The notes under the pieces are model-generated. The model was not told the origin of the DNA. It searched no databases and saw nothing but the letters and a program-made list of their open reading frames with translations. A stretch of 64,000 nt of DNA, from the NCBI GenBank assembly GCA_910585375.1, contig CAJUCZ010000007.1, forward strand, positions 1-64,000. The letters run 5' to 3'. Below, one piece after another: positions 7,400-15,816 of this stretch. Numbering within the stretch: the stretch's first letter is position 1; every line of letters begins with the position of its first letter. A program made the position numbers and the translations under genes. Origin of the DNA: an uncultured Alphaproteobacteria bacterium. Lineage in GTDB: Bacteria > Pseudomonadota > Alphaproteobacteria > RF32 > CAG-239.

Positions 7400-8191
7400 G
7401 TGATTAAAAAGTCGATTTTGCTTCCGGCAGTGTCAGCTCTGGTTTTGACAACCGCCTCTTGCGCTTCTACCGGAAACAACAATCCGCACGAGGATAATGA
7501 CACTCTGGAAAATTATAACCGAGCCGTCTTTAAATTTAACTATCAGGTTGATAAATATGTTCTTAAGCCGATTGCCGAAGGATACCGCGATATTACTTCA
7601 GAATCTGTCAGAAACAGGGTCAACAGCTTTTTAAGCAACATTAAAGAGCCTTTATATGCCGGAAACCACTTGTTGCAGGGCAATTTTAAGCAGGCCGGAA
7701 TTGAAGTTTATCGTTTTGCCGTTAATACTACACTTGGTATCGGCGGTCTGTTTGATGTGGCCGAAGGCTGGGGTTTTCCCAAGCAGAAGACAAACGTTGA
7801 CGAAACGCTGGCAAGCTGGTGCGTTCCCGACGGACCGTATTTTATGCTGCCCTTTATTGGTCCGAGTACGCCGCGTGCCGCTACCGGGCTGGTTGCAGAG
7901 ACGGTGTTTGATCCGGTTTACTGGGCAACTTATAATGACGCCAATGTACGTGACAAAATTACTTATACTTATTGGGGTGTCAAAGCAGTGGCTACCCGTG
8001 AACAAGCGCTTGATCTGCTTAATGAGCTGGAAAGAGGTTCTGTTGATTTTTATTCGACAATGCGTTCGGCTTATCTGCAAAACCGCAAAGATATGGGATG
8101 CCGCAACGCTGATGGCAATGCACAGACTTATGACTTTGACTTTGGTATTGAAGACGAGGATGAAGCCTTTAATGAAATGGAAGATGAATAA
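7400..8191 (+). CDS. mlaA: MlaA (VacJ) outer-membrane lipoprotein
   Basis: Removes misplaced phospholipids from the outer leaflet of the outer membrane and hands them to periplasmic MlaC. It has 263 residues and begins at GTG. A lipoprotein signal ends in TTASC (Cys about residue 21). The VacJ body is clear: NYNRAVFKFNYQVDKYVLKP, FLSNIKEPLYAGNHLLQGNF, GGLFDVAEGWGFP and LPFIGPSTPRAATG. The acidic C-terminal tail EDEDEAFNEMEDE is an extra. The mlaC gene follows after 31 bp; the MlaFEDB permease genes are not in the window. Confidence 0.94.
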   Translation: MIKKSILLPAVSALVLTTASCASTGNNNPHEDNDTLENYNRAVFKFNYQVDKYVLKPIAEGYRDITSESVRNRVNSFLSNIKEPLYAGNHLLQGNFKQAGIEVYRFAVNTTLGIGGLFDVAEGWGFPKQKTNVDETLASWCVPDGPYFMLPFIGPSTPRAATGLVAETVFDPVYWATYNDANVRDKITYTYWGVKAVATREQALDLLNELERGSVDFYSTMRSAYLQNRKDMGCRNADGNAQTYDFDFGIEDEDEAFNEMEDE

Positions 8192-8222
8192 TTAACCTTT
8201 TGACAATTTGGAGAAACCAAAA

Positions 8223-8828
8223 ATGAAAAAAAATATTTTTGCCGCCGTCTTTGCCGCTATTCTGCTGATAACCGGCAATGCAAGCGCCAATGTTGACGCC
8301 TCAGGCGCCGAGGCTTTTGTAAAAAACGTGACTAATGACGGCATTGAAAACATTATTAATGCCAATATCTCTCAAAAAGAAAAAGACACTCGTTTTGAAA
8401 AGCTTTTCAACAATGCGCTCGATTTGGATTTTATCGGCAAATTCGTTCTCGGACGGGCATGGAGAACTGCTACGCCGCAGCAGCGCAAAGATTTTATCTC
8501 CACTTACCGCGAATTAAATATTAAGACCTGGTCAAAACGTTTTGACGAATTTAAAGGCAAAAACTTTATCTTCAAGGGGACAACCCCCTCCAACTCTCCC
8601 AATCAAATTTTTGTAAACACAACCGTTCCCATGGATCAGGGCGAGCCGGCAAAAGTGGTTTGGAGAGTCAAACAAAACGGCAGTCAGTTCAAAGTTGTAG
8701 ACATTATTATTGAAAATGTCAGCCTTGCCATTACGGCGCGTAACGAATATGCCGGTTTCATTAAAAACAATGCCGGCGGTATTGATGCTTTGATTAAAGA
8801 TCTGCAAAACAAAGTCAAAACCATGTAA
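8223..8828 (+). CDS. mlaC: MlaC-family periplasmic phospholipid carrier
   Basis: Soluble shuttle that takes phospholipid between MlaA and the inner-membrane Mla transporter. It is 201 residues from the ATG at 8223, which has GGAG nine bases upstream and gives a clean signal peptide (MKKNIFAAVFAAILLITGNA). Family patterns include LFNNALDLDFIGKFVLGRAW, KDFISTYRELNIKTWSKRF and a repeating strand set ending in KVVDIIIENVSLA. It is cotranscribed with mlaA and followed by a terminator. Confidence 0.92.
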   Translation: MKKNIFAAVFAAILLITGNASANVDASGAEAFVKNVTNDGIENIINANISQKEKDTRFEKLFNNALDLDFIGKFVLGRAWRTATPQQRKDFISTYRELNIKTWSKRFDEFKGKNFIFKGTTPSNSPNQIFVNTTVPMDQGEPAKVVWRVKQNGSQFKVVDIIIENVSLAITARNEYAGFIKNNAGGIDALIKDLQNKVKTM

Positions 8829-8847
8829 CATCCGGTTATTAAAATTG

Positions 8848-8876
8848 CAAAAACCCTGAAATATTTTCGGGGTTTT
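8848..8876 (+). terminator. Terminator of mlaA-mlaC
   Basis: AAAACCC, twelve-base loop, GGGGTTTT, just after the mlaC stop codon. Confidence 0.75.
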
Positions 8877-8894
8877 ATAATTTGAACGTAACAC

Positions 8895-9025
8895 TATCTG
8901 CGCAAGCAGGAAAATCTAAATATACCAGATCAGCCGTAAGGCTTACGAAGCTGTGGGCTGGATGAACGCAATTTGAAATGGATAATACCACCTGTGTAAA
9001 CAGGTGGTAGTTTAGGTATTTGATT
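8895..9025. other. Folded intergenic element, possible structured RNA
   Basis: About 130 bases between the mlaC terminator and the convergent coiled-coil gene can fold as a multi-branch structure. The closing helix is AATC-t-AAAT-at-ACC with GGT-ATTT-GATT. Inside are CAGCCGTAA-ggc-TTACG-aa-GCTG and the perfect hairpin ACCACCTG-tgtaaa-CAGGTGGT, and CTGC-gcaa-GCAG lies just before it. Neither strand shows a clear promoter or T-run terminator, so strand and function are unknown. Confidence 0.4.
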
Positions 9026-9060
9026 AACAGAAGCGCGCTTAAAATCCGGCGTTCTAAAAA

Positions 9061-10416
9061 TCAACGGCTGCGGTTACGTCTGGCATTCAACAGGTTATTA
9101 TCAGCAACCGTCGGCGGTGTTTTTCTCTTACGTTGGCGCAGGCGCTCCAGCAATTCCTGATTTTTTTCGGCATCGGGCATTTTTTTCAGCATTTCGCAAG
9201 TATGCTCATCCAAGCTGTCAATGTTTTCTATTTTTGTATAACCGCGAGTACGAAGGCCGACTTTTTGACTGGCAATCATCAGGCGCGCCCGATACTCGTC
9301 GCTGTCGGCTTTGCTGACATTGATAACGGTTTTGCCATTGTTTTTTTCAACCAGCAGCGCTGTCACAAAATCTTCAATTGACGGAACGGCCTTTTTATTT
9401 TCTTCTTCCTGACGGGTAATTTCCAATCGGTTTTTATTTTGATAATTATATTCGGTATGACCGACAGACGCCTTGTAGCCTTGTCTTCCGGTCTGTTCAT
9501 GAAAAATCCGGCCGGTTTCACGGGCAAAGTCTTTCAACGCCCCCTGTGCCGGCATATAGTAATCATCAACTTTTTTAGTGTTCCAGCCGTTGTCTTCATC
9601 CGCCTCAAAGTATTCTTCCTGCGGACGGCCGGAAAAATCATCCAGACTGTATGACGGTCCATGGTCTTTTGGCTGCATATCCCGATCAAAGTCATTTTCA
9701 TCGGCAATAAATTTGTTATCAAGATAATATTGGTAACTTTCTGACGAATATTCGCCATTTGTTTTAGGCGCTGATATATGTTCCTGCTGGCATGCAGCTT
9801 CCAAATCCTGTTCCAATTCATCAAGGCGATGGAGCAGATCCCGCATTTTACCACGGTCTGCCAAAGCCAAATCATCATAATAGACTTTGGCCTGATACAA
9901 TTTGTCGCGCTTTTCCTGCCTTAAAATTTCTTCTTTGCCACCGTAATCCCCGATATCTGATTCCGTTGAAAAATAACGATTGTTAAAATCGGTAATTTCA
10001 TCTTCGTAGCGGCGGATTTCATCCTGATTCATTTCGCGGCGGCGGTCTGCCAATTCGGCTTCACGGCGATGATGCATAAAATCATAAGTTTGCTCATTGT
10101 CCGGAATATCATCATAACGCATTCGGTCAATTTCCTGATCGGAATTGCGGTAAATATCATCCTGATCGCGGCTGTTGTTTTGGAGTTCTCTGATTTTGTC
10201 TTTTCGCCACTGGATTTCATTTTCAAAATAGTTCATTTTTTCACGGGCATCAGAGATTTTATTTTCCAATTCTGCCGATTTTTGGCGATAATCTTCCCAA
10301 ATCAGGTCTTTATCACGGTTATAGCGGCGTTTAAAGTCTTCCAGAGCCGTTTTAACAAAACCGATTTCGTATTTAACATCCGCAATTTGTTGTTTGATAT
10401 TCTCTATGTCTGACAT
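9061..10416 (-). CDS. Coiled-coil protein with possible LPD7-like C-terminus
   Basis: A 451-residue cytoplasmic protein from the ATG at 10416; a Met four codons upstream is possible. The first 220 residues are highly charged and predicted coiled coil (QIADVKYEIGFVKTALEDFK onward). Residues about 220-345 are low-complexity, Asp/Glu/Tyr-rich. A compact segment at about 350-415 contains GKTVINVSKADSDEYRARLM then GLRTRGYTKI, recalling the LPD7-type domain of large polyvalent plasmid/phage proteins, where a strand plus FRR..A.. and a final GY are typical. The end is Arg-rich (LLNARRNRSR), suggesting nucleic-acid contact. No signal peptide or membrane helix. Function unknown; the LPD7 link is tentative. 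Confidence 0.7.
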   Translation of the reverse strand: MSDIENIKQQIADVKYEIGFVKTALEDFKRRYNRDKDLIWEDYRQKSAELENKISDAREKMNYFENEIQWRKDKIRELQNNSRDQDDIYRNSDQEIDRMRYDDIPDNEQTYDFMHHRREAELADRRREMNQDEIRRYEDEITDFNNRYFSTESDIGDYGGKEEILRQEKRDKLYQAKVYYDDLALADRGKMRDLLHRLDELEQDLEAACQQEHISAPKTNGEYSSESYQYYLDNKFIADENDFDRDMQPKDHGPSYSLDDFSGRPQEEYFEADEDNGWNTKKVDDYYMPAQGALKDFARETGRIFHEQTGRQGYKASVGHTEYNYQNKNRLEITRQEEENKKAVPSIEDFVTALLVEKNNGKTVINVSKADSDEYRARLMIASQKVGLRTRGYTKIENIDSLDEHTCEMLKKMPDAEKNQELLERLRQRKRKTPPTVADNNLLNARRNRSR

Positions 10417-10426
10417 TGTTCCATCC

Positions 10427-10460
10427 AAAAAAGTACCCTGTCCTTACTTAACAGGGTACT
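10427..10460 (-). terminator. Terminator of ileS
   Basis: AGTACCCTGT, nine-base loop, ACAGGGTACT, followed on the minus strand by TTTTTT. It overlaps the promoter/leader region of the next minus-strand gene. Confidence 0.85.
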
Positions 10461-10491
10461 ATATTTTTTCTATTTTGGCAACTTTTATATT

Positions 10492-13400
10492 TTAAGCAAC
10501 TTTGGCATCAAAACTGATTGCGCTGCCTTCAATATCAGCCTGCGTTCCGCCGGTACAGCCGGTATTCAGTTTGACGGCCAGAACCTGCTCGGCAATATAA
10601 GACTTGTTTTCTTCCAGAGCCTTGGCCAACTCAGAATCTGATGTTGAGTAGCAAAGTTCAATGCGGTCAGAAACATTAAAGTCTTTATCTTTGCGCAGTG
10701 TTTGTACCAAGCGGACAAAGTCGCGCGCCATTCCTTCGCGGCGAAGTTCATCCGTTACATTGGTATCGAGCGTGATAACGGCTTTATTATCGGCAAAAGA
10801 TTTGCCGGCCACGCCTGCTTTCATCTCCAGACGAACTTCAAACAAATCCGGCGTTAAGGTTTTGCCGGCAATACCCAGCGTGCCGTCAGCATTGAGTTCC
10901 CATTTGCCCTGTTTGTAAGCTCCCATTACCGGTCCCATATCCTTGCCAAGCGCCTTGCCCAACAGCGGCGTATAAAGATAAACGGTTTTGGCGGCATAGT
11001 TCTCCAACTTGCTGTCAAACTTCACTTCTTTAACATTCAGCTCATCTTTGACAATTTCCTGATATTCATCGCTCAATTCTGATCCGATAAGCGTCAGGCT
11101 TGCCAAAGGCAGACGATTGCGCAGGTTGTTTTCTTCGCGAATGAACTTGCCGGTTGAACACAAATCCTGCACAAAATCCATATCTTCAACCAATTCGGCG
11201 TCATATTTTATATCTGTCAGAGCCGGATAATCCGTCAGGTGAACAGACTCTTCGCCGGTGAGATTTTTATAAACATACTCGGTGACAAACGGCATTAACG
11301 GCGCAATGATTTTGCAGACATTGACCAAGACTGTGTACAACGTATCAAAAGCATTGGCGTCCCCTTCCCAGAAGCGGTCACGCGTCCGGCGGATGTACCA
11401 GTTGTTCAGCACTTCCATAAAGGAGGCGACTTCATTAGTTGCAACCGCAACGTCATAGTTGTCAATGCCGTTTTTAACCACATCGCGCAGGCGTTTGAGT
11501 TTGGACAAGATATAGTTGTCAATGGCTTCCGAGGAAGAAGAAATCTCTTTGGCCTTATATTCCTCAGCGTTGGCATAAAGCGTGAAGAAGTAAAAAGCGT
11601 TCCACAGCGGAATAAGAGCAACACGCGCAGCCTTGGCAATTTCTTTGCCTTCTTTGTCAACGGCCAGATTGCCGCCCTTCAAAACCGGCGAAGAGACCAG
11701 AAACCAACGCAATGCATCAGAGCCGATTGTATCCAAAACCTCGTTCGGATCAGGATAATTCTTCAGGCGCTTGGACAGCTTTTGCCCGCCTTCGGCCATC
11801 AGCAGGCCGGTACAAATACAATTTTTGAAAGCCGGACGGTTGTGCAGTGCCGTGGACAGAACAGTCAGCGTGTAAAACCAACCGCGGGTCTGATCCATGG
11901 CCTCGACAATGAAATCTGCCGGAAAATGATTTTCAAACCATTCTTTGTTTTCAAAAGGATAATGAATCTGGGCATACGGCATGGAACCTGATTCAAACCA
12001 GCAGTCAAAAACATCGCCGACCCGACGCATCATCGTCTGTCCGGAAGGGTCATCCGGATTGGGATAGACCACGTCATCAATATAAGGTTTGTGCAAATCT
12101 TTGACATCAAAACCGGTTTTTTCTTTAATTTCTTCCAACGAACCGAAAACATCGACACGCGGAAACTGCGGATTGTCCGACTTCCAAACCGGAATCGGCG
12201 TTCCCCAAAAGCGGTTACGCGAAATTGACCAGTCACGGGCACCTTCAAGCCATTTGCCGAAGCGACCGTCTTTAATATGTTCCGGCACCCAGTTAATCTG
12301 CTGATTGTTTTTGACCATTTCATCACGAAAATCCGTTACCTTGACAAACCAGCTTGACATTGCCTTATAAATCAGCGGCGTATCCGTACGCCAGCAGAAA
12401 GGATAAGAGTGGGTATATTGTTCTTTTTTGACCAGAAGGCCTTTTTCTTTCAGCAGCTGCATAATCGGCTCATTGGTCTCAAAAACCTGCTTGCCCTGAT
12501 AATCCGGCACTTCGGCGGTAAATTTGCCGGCTTCGTCAACAGGACAAACAACCGGAAAATTCCCGTCATAAGCACGGCAGGCATCGAAGTCGTCCTGACC
12601 AAATCCCGGCGCGATATGGACAATGCCGGTACCGTCCTCGGTGGAAACAAATTCGCCGCTCAAGACTTTAAAAGCGCCCTTGTCTTTCAGATGTTTGAAA
12701 TACGGAAACATCGGGTCGTAGCTCATACCGACAAGGTCTTTGCCCTTGATTGTTCCGACCTGCACGGCGTGTTCCAGCTGTTTTTTATAGCGGCCGAGCA
12801 AAGCCTGCGCCAATATGTATTTTTGCCCCTCCTCTTCCATAACGGCATAATCAATATCCAGCCCGACGGCAAGCATCAAGTTTGACGGCAGCGTCCACGG
12901 CGTGGTCGTCCATACCAAAATATTCATGCCGTTTTGCAGCTTGAACATAACGGTAATGGCATTGTCAGTCTTATCCTGATAGCCCTGATTGACTTCAAAG
13001 TTAGAAAGCGGAGTTTCAGCCGCCCAGGAATAAGGCAGAACACGGAAATCTTCATAAACCAGCCCTTTGTCATAAAGCTGTTTGAAATTATGAATTACGC
13101 TTTCCATAAAGGACAGGTTCATTGTCTTGTAATCATGCGTAAAGTCGACCCAACGGCCGATACGCTTGAACATGTCAACCCAGATGCCGGAATATTTCAG
13201 CACATCCTGACGGCAGAAATTGTTGAACTTTTCAACACCGTATTCTTCAATCTGCTTGCGTCCGGAAACGCCCAATTGCTTCTCGGCGGACATTTCTGCC
13301 GGCAGGCCATGACAGTCCCATCCCAAACGGCGTTCGACTTTTTTGCCGTTCATCGTCTGGAAGCGGGCAACCACATCTTTAACGTAAGACACCATAATAT

Positions 13401-13578
13401 GCCCGTAGTGCGGCGTTCCGTTGGCAAACGGCGGACCGTCGTAGAACACAAATTCGGCAGCGCCGTCACGATTATGTACCGATTTTTCAAAAGTCCGGTT
13501 TTCTTCCCAGAACTTTAAGACTTCTTTTTCAAGCCCGACAAAGTCGGCCTTGGCTTTGACCTCAGCGTAATGTTTCAT
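10492..13578 (-). CDS. ileS: Isoleucyl-tRNA synthetase, long eukaryote-like type
   Basis: Class Ia synthetase that charges tRNA-Ile and edits valine. It is 1028 residues. The HIGH signature is PPFANGTPHYGH (about 49-60), followed by RRLGWDCHGLPAE. The KMSKS loop, near residue 600, is KLSKRLKNYPDP. The -SKRLKNYPDP context and the absence of a C-terminal CxxC zinc finger are typical of the eukaryotic/IleS2 class, not the E. coli IleS1 type (KMSKS-GN). The anticodon-binding domain (ASFMEVLNNWYIRRTRDRFW) is intact. Bacterial enzymes of this class are often insensitive to mupirocin; whether this one is cannot be told here. It is monocistronic with its own leader and terminator. Confidence 0.97.
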   Translation of the reverse strand: MKHYAEVKAKADFVGLEKEVLKFWEENRTFEKSVHNRDGAAEFVFYDGPPFANGTPHYGHIMVSYVKDVVARFQTMNGKKVERRLGWDCHGLPAEMSAEKQLGVSGRKQIEEYGVEKFNNFCRQDVLKYSGIWVDMFKRIGRWVDFTHDYKTMNLSFMESVIHNFKQLYDKGLVYEDFRVLPYSWAAETPLSNFEVNQGYQDKTDNAITVMFKLQNGMNILVWTTTPWTLPSNLMLAVGLDIDYAVMEEEGQKYILAQALLGRYKKQLEHAVQVGTIKGKDLVGMSYDPMFPYFKHLKDKGAFKVLSGEFVSTEDGTGIVHIAPGFGQDDFDACRAYDGNFPVVCPVDEAGKFTAEVPDYQGKQVFETNEPIMQLLKEKGLLVKKEQYTHSYPFCWRTDTPLIYKAMSSWFVKVTDFRDEMVKNNQQINWVPEHIKDGRFGKWLEGARDWSISRNRFWGTPIPVWKSDNPQFPRVDVFGSLEEIKEKTGFDVKDLHKPYIDDVVYPNPDDPSGQTMMRRVGDVFDCWFESGSMPYAQIHYPFENKEWFENHFPADFIVEAMDQTRGWFYTLTVLSTALHNRPAFKNCICTGLLMAEGGQKLSKRLKNYPDPNEVLDTIGSDALRWFLVSSPVLKGGNLAVDKEGKEIAKAARVALIPLWNAFYFFTLYANAEEYKAKEISSSSEAIDNYILSKLKRLRDVVKNGIDNYDVAVATNEVASFMEVLNNWYIRRTRDRFWEGDANAFDTLYTVLVNVCKIIAPLMPFVTEYVYKNLTGEESVHLTDYPALTDIKYDAELVEDMDFVQDLCSTGKFIREENNLRNRLPLASLTLIGSELSDEYQEIVKDELNVKEVKFDSKLENYAAKTVYLYTPLLGKALGKDMGPVMGAYKQGKWELNADGTLGIAGKTLTPDLFEVRLEMKAGVAGKSFADNKAVITLDTNVTDELRREGMARDFVRLVQTLRKDKDFNVSDRIELCYSTSDSELAKALEENKSYIAEQVLAVKLNTGCTGGTQADIEGSAISFDAKVA

Positions 13579-13635
13579 GTTATAAATACCCGTTAATGGT
13601 TAAAATTTATTGATTTTGAAAAATGTTATATATGC

Positions 13636-13702
13636 AAAAAGATGAATCCCCCTAGGGGATAATAACGGCGGGAATGTATATATAAAAAACGTTCATCTTT
13701 TT
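13636..13702 (-). promoter_or_regulatory. Long hairpin in the ileS leader
   Basis: AAAAAGATGAA (13636-13646) is a perfect inverted repeat of TTCATCTTTTT (13692-13702). The enclosed loop contains the palindrome CCCCTAGGGG (13649-13658) and a GGCGGG segment. It sits 58 bases upstream of the ileS start codon, so it would be in the 5' untranslated RNA if transcription begins beyond it. Its role (attenuator, stabiliser or separate small RNA) is not known. Confidence 0.5.
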
Positions 13703-13792
13703 CTTTATCTCAATTAGAAAACTGAAGATAATTTAATACAAGATACAACGCGAGTCAACCGGAAAATAAAAATTTGGCAAAGCGAAAAAAGC

Positions 13793-13821
13793 TTGCAATT
13801 AAAAAATTCTTTACTAATATG
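13793..13821 (+). promoter_or_regulatory. Promoter of small membrane gene
   Basis: TTGCAA, 17 bases, AATATG, followed by an AT-rich leader of about 46 bases without a Shine-Dalgarno site. It is one of a group of similar promoters in the window. Confidence 0.5.
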
Positions 13822-13867
13822 CTTTTTGATATTTTATTATTTTTTTTTACAATTAAATTTTTTAGTT

Positions 13868-14188
13868 ATGACGGAAGAAATGTTATTTCAGTCTTTCGGA
13901 GGCGTTAGGCAAATTAATGTATTTTTGCAAATGGCCATAGTCGCTCCGATTTTGTTGACGGTGATTTTTGACCGCTATTTGGCCGGAGATAAAACTCTTT
14001 CTCTTAAAATTTGGAGTGTTTGTTGTCTGTCTTGGTCGTTATTGTTTTTATTTTTGTTTACGCACAGTAACGATCTGGCATTTGGCTACATTATTGGAAT
14101 TTTCGGGTTGCTCTGGGGGGCAAGCGGGTTTTGTATGCTGACTGACAAATTTATCAGAGCGTCTATCCTTCCCCGATTTAACAAATAG
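13868..14188 (+). CDS. Small predicted membrane protein, unknown
   Basis: A 106-residue protein from the ATG at 13868. A longer reading frame could begin at TTG 13793, but that codon overlaps the apparent -35 element. Two or three membrane helices are visible (NVFLQMAIVAPILLTVIF; IWSVCCLSWSLLFLFLF; FGYIIGIFGLLWGASGF). No Shine-Dalgarno site precedes it. I do not recognise the family. A terminator follows at 14233. Confidence 0.6.
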   Translation: MTEEMLFQSFGGVRQINVFLQMAIVAPILLTVIFDRYLAGDKTLSLKIWSVCCLSWSLLFLFLFTHSNDLAFGYIIGIFGLLWGASGFCMLTDKFIRASILPRFNK

Positions 14189-14232
14189 GTATCTTTTGCC
14201 GAACTCGGGACTTTTCACAAGGTACAGAAAAA

Positions 14233-14270
14233 GAAAAGCCTCTTCCTTTTTTTCAGGAAAGAGGCTTTTC
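14233..14270. terminator. Intrinsic terminator
   Basis: GAAAAGCCTCTTCCT, short T-rich loop, AGGAAAGAGGCTTTTC; one bulged A. It ends the gene at 13868-14188. Confidence 0.75.
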
Positions 14271-14275
14271 GGTCA

Positions 14276-14580
14276 TTTTGCAAAGCAGTGAAGATTAGAG
14301 AAGATAACCTAAACCTCTGCAAAAGAACCCGTCAAAAATGACGCTTTCGAACCACGCACGACCTGACAACAGGTGATGCGAATGCGGTAAAAAAAACACT
14401 TTATGCCACCGCCCCAGCGAAATTTTGCAAACGTGACAGGAAATGCAAAAAAACGCGCTCATCTTTTGAGAATTATTAACTGCATTATGGAAAGAGCGAT
14501 AAAAGATACCGGCAGCCTCGCATAAAAGTGTTAATAACAGGTTCGAAACTTTAACATAGAAATAATTTACAGAAAAATTG
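14276..14580. other. Gene-free region with many inverted repeats
   Basis: No credible coding frame lies between 14271 and 14761. Several clear pairings occur: TTTTGCA (14276) with TGCAAAA (about 14328), CGTCA-aaaa-TGACG, ACCTG-acaa-CAGGT, GCGGT with ACCGC, and CGCTC/ATCTTTT with GAGCG/AAAAGAT farther on. This density suggests a folded transcript, but there is no recognisable RNase P, SRP or tmRNA signature and the strand is unclear. From 14580 to 14760 the DNA is plain AT-rich promoter-like sequence. Confidence 0.35.
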
Positions 14581-14761
14581 AAAAAACCGTTGCTTTTTAT
14601 ACTGCATTAAAATTATTAGTCAAGTTATTTTATAAAAAAAAAATAACGGATAATTTTTACGCAAACAGGCGGCGAATCCAAATTTTGACAAAAACTTGTT
14701 GTAATGTAGAAAATTTTGTGATATATTAACAACATATTAAGATTTTAGGGGAGATTTTTTG

Positions 14762-15031
14762 ATGCCAGCAGGTACAATTTGTAAAGAAACGGCCAAAACT
14801 GCCGGAAGAGCCGTACTTGGTTTTACAGGAATGAGCGCCGTGCTGGCCAAGCATGGTTTGCACGCGACCGACTCGATTTTGGGCGGATATGTTAATGAGA
14901 TGGCTTCTGCTTTTGCCGGCGGCTCCGGCAAAAAGCCGATAAAAGACGTGATTTTGAAGACTACGAACAGCATTTTGGACGAGCTTAACAAAACATCCAA
15001 AGCTTTAAGCAACAAAATCAAAGAACTTTAA
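14762..15031 (+). CDS. Small hypothetical protein
   Basis: An 89-residue protein. GGGGAG lies eight bases upstream of the ATG. Glycine- and alanine-rich segments (GRAVLGFTGMSAVLAKHGLH and ASAFAGGSGKK) are followed by an amphipathic C-terminal helix (ILDELNKTSKALSNKIKEL). No signal peptide; family not recognised. It pairs with the gene starting 15 bp downstream. Confidence 0.6.
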   Translation: MPAGTICKETAKTAGRAVLGFTGMSAVLAKHGLHATDSILGGYVNEMASAFAGGSGKKPIKDVILKTTNSILDELNKTSKALSNKIKEL

Positions 15032-15046
15032 ACGCGGGAGGCCTGC

Positions 15047-15358
15047 ATGGAGCATGCCGAAGATTATGAAATTGTGCGGACAGAAGAAGACATTTTGGTT
15101 TTTGTCATAAAAAGCCGCCAGACAGATGTTGAAAATCCGAGAATGATTTATGACGGCGGGAGACATGCAACACTGTATCGTCGTCCCGATGATGTAATCT
15201 TACTGGATTATCTGAATAATGACGTTTTGGAAAATCTCAGGAAAGCAGAAATCATTATTGTGGCCGAAGCTGATTTCGGCTCGGAAAAAATTGTTCGGGA
15301 TTATGAGGTTCATGTGAAGCAGGTAAAGAAAAATCCGTTTTGTGATAATCTCAAATAA
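15047..15358 (+). CDS. Small soluble hypothetical protein
   Basis: A 103-residue protein preceded by GGGAGG at good spacing. Predicted mixed alpha/beta, mildly acidic, with no membrane segment (EDILVFVIKSRQTD; DDVILLDYLNNDVLENLRK; KAEIIIVAEADFG). It is probably cotranscribed with 14762-15031. Not recognised. Confidence 0.65.
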   Translation: MEHAEDYEIVRTEEDILVFVIKSRQTDVENPRMIYDGGRHATLYRRPDDVILLDYLNNDVLENLRKAEIIIVAEADFGSEKIVRDYEVHVKQVKKNPFCDNLK

Positions 15359-15423
15359 CAACCCGCCGACAGTGTATTATCCCTGATTTGCAACCGCCAA
15401 ATTGTTTCAACATTTCTTATAAG

Positions 15424-15453
15424 CTAAAAGGCAAGATTATTCTTGCCTTTTAG
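15424..15453. terminator. Intrinsic terminator, repeated type (copy 1)
   Basis: CTAAAAGGCAAGA, a four-base loop, TCTTGCCTTTTAG. The same hairpin closes the two mosaic-gene loci at 16606-16635 and 43659-43688, so it belongs to the duplicated cassette. It can serve the plus-strand gene pair and the minus-strand cassette. Confidence 0.85.
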
Positions 15454-15499
15454 TTGCTTGAACGGATAGCTGTTTGACGTTCTCTTAAACAAAGAAATG

Positions 15500-15799
15500 T
15501 TACCATATTTGCTTAACAGCATCCCAATGCAGAGCACAAATAATAATAGCCAGAAAAAACAAAGCTACATCTATAAAAATAGCATAAGTCTCAGTTCTTG
15601 GGTCTCTGGGAAAATTAAATAAGTTTTCTGAGATAATGATAGCCAAGGCAAAAAGCAAATCAAATATTATCATAAAAAAATCTATGGTAATAATGATATG
15701 CAATGCGAAAACGGTCAGTAAAGAAAACAATAAAACGAATACTGATAAAACACTAATAAAATTTTTTATCCATTCGATTAATCTTTCTTTTTTATTCAT
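15500..15799 (-). CDS. Small polytopic membrane protein, cassette family member 3
   Basis: A 99-residue protein with three predicted membrane helices (about 15-35, 35-55 and 75-95). It shares the central FNFPRDPR motif and the end pattern FFLxIIICxxHWxxVK with 16690-17007 and 43206-43604. It lies 17 bp after the displaced tail fragment at 15817-16221, as the other members follow full-length mosaic genes. By position it could be the protective partner of that tail; this is inference. Confidence 0.7.
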   Translation of the reverse strand: MNKKERLIEWIKNFISVLSVFVLLFSLLTVFALHIIITIDFFMIIFDLLFALAIIISENLFNFPRDPRTETYAIFIDVALFFLAIIICALHWDAVKQIW

Positions 15800-15816
15800 T
15801 GTCCCATTATCCCTGA

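Noticed and set aside
8940..8990. Hammerhead-like string CTGGATGA ... GAAA
   Set aside because: An extra G breaks the core and no stem II can form.
13793..13867. N-terminal extension of the gene at 13868 from a TTG codon
   Set aside because: The TTG overlaps the apparent -35 box and the extension has no support.
14335..14360. TTCGAA-containing tRNA-like arm
   Set aside because: No five-base T-stem, anticodon arm or acceptor stem can be drawn around it.
14276..14580. tmRNA, SRP RNA or RNase P RNA
   Set aside because: No tag-peptide frame, GGAAG-type SRP core or RNase P consensus elements were seen on either strand.
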